Of a DNA stretch of 64,000 bases, positions 43,076 to 54,079 are shown in pieces. Where the stretch lies: positions 21,424,573 to 21,488,572 of the forward strand of contig OZ022241.1 in the NCBI GenBank assembly GCA_963978895.1, written 5' to 3'. The position numbers were made by a program, and so were the translations under genes. Numbering within the stretch: position 1 is the stretch's first letter; the number at the start of each line of letters is the position of its first letter. The stretch comes from Erpobdella octoculata (taxonomy: Eukaryota; Annelida; Clitellata; Hirudinida; Erpobdellidae). The notes beneath the pieces were generated by a model. It did not search any database. It was given only the letters and a program-made list of their open reading frames with translations, and was not told the origin of the DNA.

Positions 43076-44429
43076 GAATCATAAAAAATCTTAACACCTC
43101 AACAACCATTAAATTAGAAAACTCCTGTTCTTTGGTCATATTGACTAGCAACTTGTAGGTTTAGACAATGGAGACTAGTAAAATGTGCAATATCTTCCTA
43201 TTTGGAGGTTTCCCTTCACTAAGCCTGAGTTGTTAACGCAATGGGTGGCCAATATGAATCGTTCAGATTTTAATTGTACAAAGAAGTCTGTGGTTTGCTC
43301 AGATCATTTTGAAGAGAATTGCTTCGATAGAACTGGACAAACAACTCGACTTCGCCATGGTGCTATTCCAACTATTTTTAATTTTCCAGATCGCTGCACT
43401 GAGGTATAAAAGCTAAATACATATTTATTACTTTACATTACATAGGCTACATGATATAGAAAACTACAACAAAATGTTATTTTTAGATTATGATTACCAT
43501 GTAAAATTGATATACAATATTTTATTATTTATTGCTTGATCATTTTGTTATTTTCTCAAGTCGAGAAAACCAGGACCACATGAAGAGCAACCAACAACTA
43601 GAGTTGCAACTGCAGACCCATACATACCTACAATGTCTTGTGAGGTATAAAAACTAAATACATTTTCATTACTTTACATTAGATAAGCTACATTTAGAAA
43701 ACTACAACAAAATTTTATTTTTAAAGTATACTCATCTTGTAAAATTATTTTAAAATATTTTATTATTTATTGCTTGATCATTTTGTTATTTTCTCAAGTC
43801 AAGAAAACCAGGACCACATGAAGAGCAACCAACAACTAGAGTTGCAACTGCAGACCCATACACACCTACAATGTCTTGTGAGGTATAAAAACTAAATACA
43901 TTTTCATTACTTTACATTAGATAAACTACATTTAGAAAACTACAACAAAATTTTATTTTTAAAGTATACTTATCTTGTAAAATTATTTTAAAATGTTTTA
44001 TTATTTACTAGCAGTGCCCGTAGCGGCTTCGCTCGCATGAAATTAGAGAGTTTGAACCGTGCATCCATAGTAGAGATCAATTTTTTAGGTCTCGGCTGGG
44101 CCCGTCGACAACTTAGCCCAGCCCGTTTTAAAAACCTAAACTCCTGGCCCGGAACAGCCCGTTTGAATTAGACCCGGCCCATTCTTACAGGCCTAGAAGT
44201 TCTATATACTTGATGAAAAACTTCGGCCCGTCCCACCTTGACTTCAGGTTTGGCCCGGCCCAACTGAAGACCCTAAAATCACTAAAAAATCTATATACTT
44301 GGTGAAAAACCTCGGCCCGTCCCACTTTGATTTAAGGTTTGGCCTGGCCCGTGTGAAGACTCTAAAACAACGGCTTGGCCCAACCGGTGATAAACTGGAC
44401 TTAGCTACTTTTAACCGGCACAAAACTTC

Positions 44430-45345
44430 AAAATACTAATTTTTACATTTGTAGCACTTACAGTTTTTGAGTAGCAGTTATTTTGAAATCAAATAACCCT
44501 TATTTCCACCCCACATTTGAGGTCCTGGAAACCAAATTTTTAAAAAATGTTGAAACACTTATATCATTATTTTTTGAGTAAATACTAAATACTAATTTTG
44601 ACATCTGTAGCATTCACAGTTTTTGAGTAGCAGTTACTTTAAAAACCAAAGAAATCTTTTTCCACCCCACATTTGAGATCATGAAAACCAAAATTTCATA
44701 TATCCTTATTTTTAGAGTAGAAACTAAATACTAATTTTTACTTTTGTAGCATTTAGAGTTTTTGAGTAGCAGTTACTTTAAACACCAAGTAACCCAATTT
44801 TCCACCCCACATTTGAGGTCCTGAAAACCAAATTTTCAAAAAATAGTGAAACACGTATATCATTATTTTTAGAGTAGAAACTAAATACTAATTTTTACTT
44901 TTGTAGCATTTACAGTTTTTGAGTATCAGTTACTTTAAAAACCAAGTAATCCTATTGTCCAGCCCAAATTTAAGGTCCTGGAAACCAAATTTATAAAAAA
45001 ATGGTGAAACACGTATATTTTTATTTTTAGAATAGAAACTAAATAATAATTTTTAAATCTGTGGTATTTACAGTTTTTGAGTAGCAGTTACTTTAAAAAA
45101 CAAATAACCCTATTTTCCACCCCACATTTGAAGTCCTGGAAATCAAATTTTCAAAAAATGCTAAAACACGTATTTCATTATTTTTGGAGTAGAAACTAAA
45201 TACTAATTTTTACTCCTGTAGCATTAACAGTTTTTGAGTAGAAGCTACTTTAAAAACCAAATAACTCAATTTTCCAACCCACATTTGAGGTCCGGAAAAC
45301 CGAATTTTCAAAAAATGGTGAAACACGTATCTTTTTATTTTTTAA
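44430..45345. repeat. Tandem repeat of about 150 bp, six units, inside the Helitron
   Basis: Each unit carries tagcatttacagtttttgag, then ccaccccacatttgaggtcc and gtgaaacacgtat. Unit length varies between about 140 and 160 bp. Confidence 0.85.
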
Positions 45346-45555
45346 AAAGAATCTATATACCAAATTTCAAAATCTCCTCATTTTTGGTTTTCGAGATATA
45401 CATTGTTTTAGAAAAAAGTTTGTTTTCCAGTTTTTTCCCCTCAGGAGCAAAATTTTCAAAAATCCTTTCTTAGCGGATGTTTACGCTATAAAAGTAATAT
45501 AAGTTCCAAATTTCACGTTCCTAGGATGAGGCGTTTGAGCTCGGCGTTGATTATC

Positions 45556-45637
45556 AGTCAGTCATCTGTCAGTCAGTCAGTCAGTCCGTCAGTCAGTCAG
45601 TCAGTCCGTCAGTCAGTCAGTCAGTCAGTCAGTCAGG
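45556..45637. repeat. (TCAG)n microsatellite
   Basis: About 19 tcag units with two tccg interruptions, next to the Helitron 5' end. Confidence 0.95.
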
Positions 45638-45839
45638 ACATGTTCTTTTATATATATAGATTGCTTGATCATTTTGTTATTTTCTCAAGTCGAGAAAATC
45701 AGGACCACATGAAGAGCAACCAACAACTAGAGTTGCAACTGCAGATCCATACACACCTACAATGTCTTGTGAGGTATAAACACTAAATACATATTTATTA
45801 CTTTACATTACATAGGCTACATGATATAGAAAACTACAA

Positions 45840-46042
45840 AGGAGCTGGTGGCAGAACGGTAGAGCGTTCGCCTGTTGATCATTAGGTCGGCAGTTCAAGC
45901 CTCACCGTCACCAACTCCCTTAAGCAAGGAGTTCACTCGCATTGCTAAAGGGGTAGGCGCCTATAAATGGCTGCCTCTGCAAAAGAACCCTTCAGTGGCC
46001 TTGAAGTCCTTTAGGATTTATGCCACTCTAAATATTGTCAAA

Positions 46043-46078
<36 letters not shown>
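45840..46078 (+). mobile_element. tRNA-derived SINE
   Basis: The head has pol III promoter-like boxes (tggcagaacggtagagcg as A box region, gttcaagcc as B box). The unrelated body contains aagcaaggagttcactcgca, and the tail is (ATT)n. It interrupts one intron of the exon array; other copies read ctacaacaaaatgtta without it. The tRNA-like head cannot fold into a proper anticodon arm, so it is not a tRNA gene. Confidence 0.8.
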
Positions 46079-46079
<1 letters not shown>

Positions 46080-48606
46080 AAAATGTTAATTTTAGATTAT
46101 GATTACCATGTAAAATTGATATAAAATATTTTATTATTTATTGCTTGATCATTTTGTTATTTTCTCAAGTCAAGAAAACCAGGACCACATGAAGAGCAAC
46201 CAACAACTAGAGTTGCAACTGCAGACCCATACACACCTACAATGTCTTGTGAGGTATAAAAACTAAATACATTTTCATTACTTTACATTAGATAAGCTAC
46301 ATTTAGAAAACTACAACAAAATTTTATTTTTAAAGTATACTTATCTTGTAAAATTATTTTAAAATATTTTATTATTTATTGCTTGATCATTTTGTTATTT
46401 TCTCAAGTCGAGAAAACCAGGACCACATGAAGAGCAACCAACAACTAGAGTTGCAACTGCAGACCCATACACACCTACAATGTCTTGTGAGGTATAAAAA
46501 CTAAATAAATTTTCATTACTTTACATTAGATAGCCTACATTTAGAAAACTACGACAAGATGTTATTTTTTCAAGCATGCTTACGTTGTAAAATTTTTACA
46601 AAATCTTTCATGAATTATTGCTTTTGTATATTTTGCTAGTTTTCCAAGTCAAGAAAACCAAGACCCCATGAAGAGCAATCAACAACTGAAGTCGTATCTG
46701 CAGAGTCATACATTCCTTCAACGTCATCAGCTGTTTTAATTTCAAGGGAACACTCGTACAATATTCAAACCACCCCAAAGACAATGAAAAAAAATGAATT
46801 ATATTGTTGATCGAGCTCTGATTATGAGAAAAAAATTGAAATCAAGTCAAACAATGGTGCGACGTCTGAAAAACAAAGTTCGGTCTTTGTCAGAAGTTGT
46901 AACTGATATGAAGGAAAAAAATATGATATCAAGTGGATGCGAAGCTGTTCTTCGAAGTACATTTTCTGGTGTATCACTTGAGATAATGACAAGAATGCTC
47001 AAACAGAATTCGACCAAACCTTCTCATTGCGATTACCCAGATGAATTAAAATCGTTAGCTCTGACTCTGTCTTTTTATTCATCCAAGGCTTACAACTATG
47101 TGCGTCAAACATTTAATCTTGCCCTGCCACATCCTTCTACTCTCCGTCAGTGGTATCGTGGGGTCAATGGGCTGCCAGGTTTCACAGAAGAAGCCTTTGC
47201 TGCATTATCTGTTCGTGTTCGTGAGGCAAGGCAAGTAGATAAAAAGATTATTTGCAGTTTGATGTTTGATGAAATGTCAATTAGGAAACAGGTGGAGTGG
47301 GATGAAAAGAAATTCTTAGGATATGTGGATGTCGGTTTAGAGATTGAGGATGACTCTGCACTAATTGCAACTGAGTGCCTCGTTCTGGTGGTGGTCTGCT
47401 TAAATGGGAATTGGAAGATCCCGTGTGGGTACTTTTTAATTGATGGACTGACAGGGGCTGAATGAGCTAATATTATAAATCAATGTTTATTAAAGTTGCA
47501 TGATGTAGGAGTTATGTGTCTTCTATTACCTGTGATGGGCCATCTTGCAACTTTGCGATGATGGAGACATTGGGCACTCAACTTGAGCCACCCAATATGA
47601 AATCATGGTTTCCACATCCTGCCGATTCAAGTATTCGTGTTAATGTTATTCTTGATGCATGTCATATGCTAAAGTTAATGCGAAACTGTCTGGCTTCGTA
47701 TGGTGTTCTTAAAGATGATCAAAATAACACTATTAAATGGAATTACATTGAGCACCTCCATAACTTGCAGAATAGTGAAGGCTTGCGGTTGGGGAATAAA
47801 TTGAAGGATGCCCACATTCACTGGTACAAACAGAAATTGAAAATCAATTTAGCTGCCCAAACATTTAGTGCAAGTGTTGCAGATGCGAGTGAATTTTGTA
47901 GAACTAACTTGGAATTAGATCAATTTGCAGGTTCTCAAGCTACAGTTCGCTTCTTGCGTTTAATTGATCACTTATTTGATATTCTCAATTCCCGAAACCC
48001 ATTAGCTAAAGGTTATAAAGCTCCCTTGCGACTAAATAACGAACACAGTTGGAGATCATTTCTTATTGAAACAAAATGCTATTTATCTAAATTAACTTCT
48101 GAAAAAGGCCAATTGATGTTCACAACTAAGCGAAAGACTCCTTTTATTGGTTTGCTTTGTACTATAGATTCTACGCTGGCATTGTATGACACTCTAGTGC
48201 GGTGCACAGATGCCCCTATGCAATATCTTCTAACCTACAAACTTTGCCAAGATCACCTTGAGTTATTTTTTGGTGCTGTGCGATCATGCGGTAGATGTAA
48301 CAATAATCCCACAGTTCGCCAATTTGAAGCCGCATATAAAAAATTATTAATGCGACATCATGTAAAATTTGGGTTAGGTAATTGTATAGTCCAGGATGCA
48401 ACCAAATTGCTGTATGTAACTTTGGATAGCATAGAAATTGATGATGTCCAGACAGATACACAAGACATGTCAGTTATAAGAATGTATGATTTACAAGAAA
48501 GACAACCACTTGTAGCTGATCATGATTATGTTGATATTCCGAATCCTGCAATACTGTCCCAATACAAACAAGCAGTTATTTCATACATTGCAGGCTATGT
48601 CATTAG

Positions 48607-50339
48607 CAGCCCCGCAACTAGACGTCATGCTCTGGGGGGGGCGAGCTATCTCTAAAGGGGGGCGAAATGAAAATGGCCAAAAAATCACTAAAATTATATC
48701 GGGAGTTGAAAAGACAATGTAAATATTATATGTAAAACCAAGGTGCATCAGCAACACCCATATTGTTTATTATTTTTATGACTTCATTTTGGATTTGCTG
48801 GAATAGTTTATAAAAATAAAATGACAAAAAGTGCAATAAATAAAAATAATCAATATTTATCGTAAATCTTTGCATTACAAAATTACTTTTCTGTTTTGTT
48901 TTGTAATTTAAACACAATCTTTCATTTTATATAGGTACACTTCAAGCTTCTATTCTGATATTTTAGGTTTTTGAGGTTGGATAGGCCAACTAGTGGGCCC
49001 CCTGAAGTGGTTTAACATGTATGGATAAACTACTTCCGGATAGCCCCCTCTCCCGGTCATCAGCTATCAGTTTTTATACAGAAAAAATAAAAAAGTGGCT
49101 TTGAAAATATTTTGAAAAAGCAGCTCCGACTAACCCCCCGGTCATCAGTTTTTTGGAGGAAAAATTAAAGAAAGGCTTTAAAAAGTTTTAGATTTTTTTT
49201 CAAATATAAGTGGGCCGTGAGAAAACGTTGCATCCCAAGGTTTTGCTGAGATGTTTGCAGTGATGCGTTAATAAGTTAACCGCATTGGATAAAAAATACA
49301 CTATATTGCAGGTGTGTTGATAGATACCCAACATTCCCAATTTTGTGACTATTCCTGAATACGCTGCTTTAGCCAGCTATGTACCAGAATAACGGTTTAC
49401 AGGCTTATAAAGTTCAAAAAGGTACATAACTTAGAATTTTTCAGTAAGGGGGGAGGGCGAAATACACTGCCTTATCTAGCTAAACACTATATAACAGGTT
49501 TATAAAGTTAAAAAAGTACATGTCTTAGAATTTTTCGGGGGGGGGGGGGGGGCGAAATTCGCTGCCTTATCGAGCTATGAACTTGTATACAGGTTCGAAA
49601 AAATAGGTACGTATCTTAGAATTTGGGGGGGGGGCGAAATCTGCTGCCTTATCCAGTTATGAACTTGTATAATGGTTAACAGGTTTGAAAAAGTAGGTAC
49701 ATATCATAGAATTTGGGGGGGGGGGGCAAAATCCGCTGCCTTATCCAGTTATGAACTTTTTTAACAGTTTACAGGTTTATAAAGTTTGAAAAAGTAGGTA
49801 CATATCTTAGAATTGGGGGGGGGGGGAGAAATACGCTGTTTTATCCAGCTAATAACAGGTTTATAAAGTTCAAAAAAGTACATGTCTTAGAATTTTTCAG
49901 GAGGGGGGTGAAATCCGCTCCCTTATTATCGAGCTATGAACATGTATACAGGTTCGAAAAAATAGGTACATATCTTGAATTTGGGGGGGCGAAATCCGCT
50001 GCCTTATCCAGTTATGAACTTTTATAACGGTTTACAGGCTTATAAAGTTCAAAACATTACATGCCTTAGAATTTTTCAGGAGGGGGCGAAATCCGCTGCC
50101 TTATCCAGTTATGAGCTTGTATAACGGTTGAAAGGTTTATAAAGTTCGAAAAAGTAAGTACATATCTTAGAATTGGGGGGGGGGGGCGAAATACGCTGTT
50201 TTATCCAGCTATTTACTTGTGTAACGGTTAACAGGTTTATAAATTTCAAAAAACTACATATCTTAAAATTTTCTAGGGGGGGCGAAATATCTTATAGGGG
50301 GGGCTTTGCCCCCCTCGCCCCCCCGTAGTTGCGGGCCTG
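48607..50339. mobile_element. Non-autonomous hAT inserted in the P-type transposase
   Basis: Ends are CAGCCCCGCAACTA and the inverse of CAGGCCCGCAACTA. The 8-bp target duplication GTCATTAG lies at 48599-48606 and 50340-50347. Excision restores ...IAGYVIRQVK in the transposase frame. No transposase inside. About 49430-50290 is a tandem array of roughly seven units of 90-130 bp, each starting with a run of 7-16 G followed by cgaaatccgctgccttatcc. Confidence 0.93.
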
Positions 50340-50778
50340 GTCATTAGACAAGTTAAATAGAAAATCAGCTGGGTTAAAAAAAAACAGCAGCATTGGAACT
50401 CAGTTTATAACACTTGAAGACCGTGGGGGCTTGATGTATCCCTCTGAAAGTGTAATTTTCGTATGTGAGGAAACGGAAAAATGTTTCCAGCGTCTGCACG
50501 CAACTGTAGGTGACAAGCTACCACAGTCACGTAATTTTTTAAAAACTGTTTGTTCACTGGTTCTCAGTGAAGTTGGCATGATTGCTTTCAAATCCTTAGA
50601 CTTTCTCATGTATGATAGCACACCAGATAACAATCACATTTTTAATTTAATTAAATGTGTTGCTCATAGCTATGCGACTATTAGATTACATCATTTAGCA
50701 AAACAGAAAACTGTAGTTGTTTCAGGTATCAACATTCGTAAAGATTTAACTAAGCTGATTTTGTTTAAAGGTCAATAA

Positions 50779-51336
50779 TTAGACAATGACAATTTATATC
50801 TTTCACCTTGTTTTCAATAAGTCAGGTTGTGTTTATCTTTGCTCATTTCTGTCTTCGGTATTATATCAGTTTATTTAATATATTTTTTAATAAGTAATAA
50901 CAAGTTGTTTTTTTTCAACCAGATGGGTGCATATCACTTACATTACATGTAACAAATAATGTCTATTTCACCTGTTAGTTTTTAGTTTGGCATTAAATTA
51001 TTTAATTCAAATATCATTTCCTTTTCATTTGTAATCTTAAAGCCTAAAAACTGAATCAAATTAAAAACCTTTACAAATGATAAAAATTCAATGAAATATT
51101 AATATGTTATAGTCTACAATACAATGTAACTTATTCAGCCTAAACTAAGTATATTATTCGTTTACCCATTATTATAGACTAGACTTAGACTATATATATA
51201 GTATGCACCTAGGTGACACAAGAGATACCGTTAACTTTGAAAAAATTCTCAAGGAAAATGTCTTTATTTAATTTCTTTATTAACACAACATAACTTACTA
51301 CTACATTTAACAAACATTTTGATGTTAAAAGTTACT
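50779..51336. other. Gene-free 3' flank of the P-type transposase
   Basis: AT-rich; no open frame, repeat partner or inverted copy of the transposase 5' flank was seen. Confidence 0.4.
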
Positions 51337-51344
51337 ATACTAAT

Positions 51345-52727
51345 CAGTGGCGAATTTAGGCCTAGGCACACTAGGCGGGCGCCTAGGGCCCCCAGATTTT
51401 AGGGGCCCCCAAAACTTGAAAAATGAGTTTTTTGGAGGCTTCAAAATATTTCGCACAACAAAATTTAATAAGTTTGAGAAAAATTAATTTTACATTTTCA
51501 GATAATATATTTCATAATTATTTCTAAATATTTTTGTACAACGTATGAAAAAAAAATAAATATAAAACAACAATTTCTGCGTTGCCAAAAATGCGCGCAC
51601 GAATTTTTGCCCAACCCTAAATTAAAAATGTAAACAAACTTTTGAATTGTGGTAAAATTCGAACACTATTGGCATCTGTAAGAAATGAGGCAAATGCTCT
51701 TGCTAATAAAATGGATCTTTTTGATACTGCATTGATGACTGTTCTTTGGGATACAATTTTACAGCGGATGAATGCAACCAGCAAATCCCTGCAAAATTCA
51801 AATTTAGATCTTGATGCTGGTGTAAATCTTCTAGAATCACTGAAGCTTTTTATTAACAATGAAGTCCGAAACGATTTCACTCGTATTGAAGAACGAGCAG
51901 CATTGCTTATTAACGAGGATCTGAAAGACTGTAAATATCAAGATGAAGTGAGCCGCAAGAAAAAGCAAAAACCGTTTTCTGATGAAAGCAATGAAGCGGA
52001 AGTTATTTTAACTGGTCGTGATAATTTTATTGTTAACACAGTAAACGCCATTTCTGATAAATTGATCACGGAACTTGATCACAGAATCGAAGCATACAAA
52101 GGTACATTATTTGTTCAGTCTATTTTTCAAGGACAAGGTAGATGACATGAACACAAAGATCTCGGCCTTGATCGAAGAATACAAAGACGATGTTAATTCT
52201 GATACCACTGGCGATGAAATCAAACAGTTTTTGCATTTCGCTAAAGAAGAAGGCGCAAAATCTGCGGTAGAGATGCTTATAGTAGTGGGTGGACTACAAT
52301 GTACATTTCCCAATGTGGAAACCCTTCTAAGAATCTTTCTCACCATTCCTATATCAAACGCAACTGGAGAACGGTCATTTTCTGTGTTGAAAAGGATCAA
52401 GAATTACTTGCGGAATTCCATCAGCCAATGTAAGCTGGGAGATTTGTCTATTTTATGCATTGAATCAAAGGAGACATTAGAATACGATTTCAATGCGCAC
52501 ATTGACTCCTTCGCGAAATTGAAGAGCAGGAAAAAAGTTATATAACTGTAATAAACTGACAATTGTAATTTCTAACTAGTATCTATAACTGTAGTATGCA
52601 TGTTAAATAATACATGAGTATGAGTGTTCTAACTATTGTTGTATTATGATCATTGATCGCCTTATAGGGGAGAGGGCCCCAAATTGGTCGTGCGCCTAGG
52701 GCCACAGTTTTGGTAAATACGTCTCTG
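51345..52727 (+). mobile_element. hAT element, decayed
   Basis: Terminal repeats are cagtggcgaatttagg at the left and the inverse of cagagacgtatttacc at the right. The 8-bp target duplication ATACTAAT lies at 51337-51344 and 52728-52735. Near both ends the word gcgcctagggcc appears. One transposase gene remnant is inside. Confidence 0.92.
51642..52545 (+). pseudogene. hAT transposase, C-terminal half with a frameshift
   Basis: The first frame (51642-52145) carries LLASVRNEANALANKMDLFD through DNFIVNTVNAISDKLITELDHRIEAYKG. It is shifted near 52110-52145 into the second frame, which ends with the hATC domain: TFPNVETLLRIFLTIPISNA, then TGERSFSVLKRIKNYLRNSI and LSILCIESKE. The BED finger and the first catalytic residues are missing. 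Domain assignment is firm; the copy is dead. Confidence 0.9.
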
Positions 52728-52814
52728 ATACTAATAGACTCAAAACTTTTCGAGTCATACAGTTTCTTGTACAACCTATTATTAGACCGGCTGACAGAAA
52801 GGTCAACTCGGAAT

Positions 52815-53527
52815 TAAATTGATACAATGGTTTTATTGTTGATTTTGAGACATATATATATGGAGAACATATTCTGAGAATGGCACTCGATGGCACTCAA
52901 CGGTTATTTTTTTACGGGGCCATGAAAAATGCCATATTTTCCTAATATTCGGGTTGCAATGTTATAACAGTTTCACTTGATACAATTGATAAAATTTAAT
53001 TGATAAAATGGTTTTGTTGTTGATTTTGAGACACATATATATATGGAGAACATATTCTGAGAATGGCACTCGATGGCACTCAACGGTTATTTTTTACGGG
53101 AACATGAAAAATGCCATATTTTCCTAATATTCGGGTTGCAATGTTATAACAGTTTCACTTGATACAATTGATAAAATTTAATTGATACAATGGTTTTGTT
53201 GTTGATTTTGAGACATATATATATGGAGAACATATTCTGAGAATGGCACTCGATGGCACTCAACGGTTATTTTTTTACGGGGCCATGAAAAATGCCATAT
53301 TTTCCTAATATTCGGGTTGCAATGTTATAACAGTTTCACTTGATACAATTGATAAAATTTAATTGATACAATGGTTTTGTTGTTGATTTTGAGACATATG
53401 TATATGGAGAACATATTTTGAGAATGGCACTCGATGGCACTCAACGGTTATTTTTTACGGGGCCATGAAAAATGCCATATTTTCCTAATATTCGGGTAGC
53501 AATGTTATAACAGTTTCACTTGATACA
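52815..53527. repeat. Tandem repeat, about 181-bp unit, four copies
   Basis: Units begin near 52815, 52995, 53178 and 53360, each with ttgttgattttgagacatat, gaatggcactcgatggcact and cctaatattcgggttgcaat. Differences are few, mainly in the short (TA)n. No coding sequence. 53530-54080 to the right has only A-rich runs (near 53590-53640) and no supported gene. Confidence 0.9.
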
Positions 53528-54079
53528 TGAGTTTGAATGGGTTTATTCTTTCTGGAAAACATACATACAAATGTTATAACAATATATAAAAAAAATGAAA
53601 AAAATGGAAAAAATTGGAAAAATTGAAAAAAAAAAAGAATGTTTTTATATTTTTTTCATAAATAATATTCATGTAGCACTGCTACTCAATGTGAGAGTTT
53701 TAATTAATTTGTTCATTTAGGAAAACATACATACAAAATCTATATACAAAAGTATGAAAAACAACTTATACACTTGTAACAACCTTTTTTTCCACTTCCC
53801 AGGGTATGAGAAAACTCTAAGAAATCATCATCATAAACATCTACTTGGCTTTTGTACTTCATCAACACTCACTATAGCATCATTACCCACACTCAATTTG
53901 AGAAAAGAACCACAGCGATTTTCACGAGTTTCTGTTACATTCTTGCGGATCAACAGCTGTTCTTGACAACATTTTCCACTGCAGAACCTGTATGTGGACT
54001 CTATAGGAATGATATTGAGCTGCATATTCTGTTGGAGGCAATCTTTCAGGATGTGGGTGATGAGTAGTCGTTGCAGAGA

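Larger units (their letters stand above)
44008..45660 (-). mobile_element. Non-autonomous Helitron inserted in the exon array
   Basis: On the minus strand it starts TCTATATATATAAAAG (from 45660) and ends with CTAG at 44008-44011, preceded by a GC-rich 3' end (cgaagccgctacgggcac). Flanks are A (44007) and T (45661). The other array copies show the unbroken site ttatttattgcttgatc. There is no Rep or helicase. The interior consists of tandem units and a tetranucleotide run. Confidence 0.93.
43404..46648 (+). repeat. Tandem array of an exon plus intron, 238-bp unit
   Basis: Five near-identical 84-bp exons at 43561-43644, 43799-43882, 45690-45773, 46170-46253 and 46408-46491, each after ttattttctcaag and before gtataa. 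All are phase 0 and encode 28 residues starting SRKPGPHEEQPTTRVATADP. The long exon at 46649 begins with a diverged sixth copy. Subtracting the Helitron (1653 bp) and the SINE (about 242 bp) makes the spacing between copies 238 bp throughout, with 241 bp before the last. Confidence 0.92.
34289..50778 (+). pseudogene. P-element-type transposase gene with THAP domain, interrupted many times
   Basis: Exon 1 (34289-34356, MPNCAACNCFNRQ... ending before gtaagt) and exon 2 (43208-43403) join in phase to give a full THAP domain: Cys pair, FP, W, CSDHF and GAIPTIF. Then follow five copies of an 84-bp phase-0 exon and a long exon from 46649. An 8-A run before 46794 shifts the frame. Catalytic-core motifs are present: SLMFDEMSIRK, ITCDGPSCNFAMMETLG and CQDHLELFFGAVRS, fitting the D, D, E of P/THAP9 transposases. 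There is an in-frame TGA at 47463 and a frameshift near 47515. A hAT splits the C-terminal part at 48607-50339, and after it a TAG and a frame change precede the tail to 50778. Intron 1 holds an 8-kb element. The gene is dead; that all parts belong to one locus is inferred from order, phase and strand. Confidence 0.75.

Noticed and set aside
45841..45920. Free-standing tRNA gene
   Set aside because: A and B box-like words are present, but the anticodon arm does not fold well, a non-tRNA body and (ATT)n tail follow, and it interrupts a repeat unit; it is the head of a SINE.
43404..46648. CRISPR-like or satellite array
   Set aside because: The unit is 238 bp with conserved splice sites and a phase-0 coding block; repeats and spacers do not alternate, and the genome is eukaryotic.
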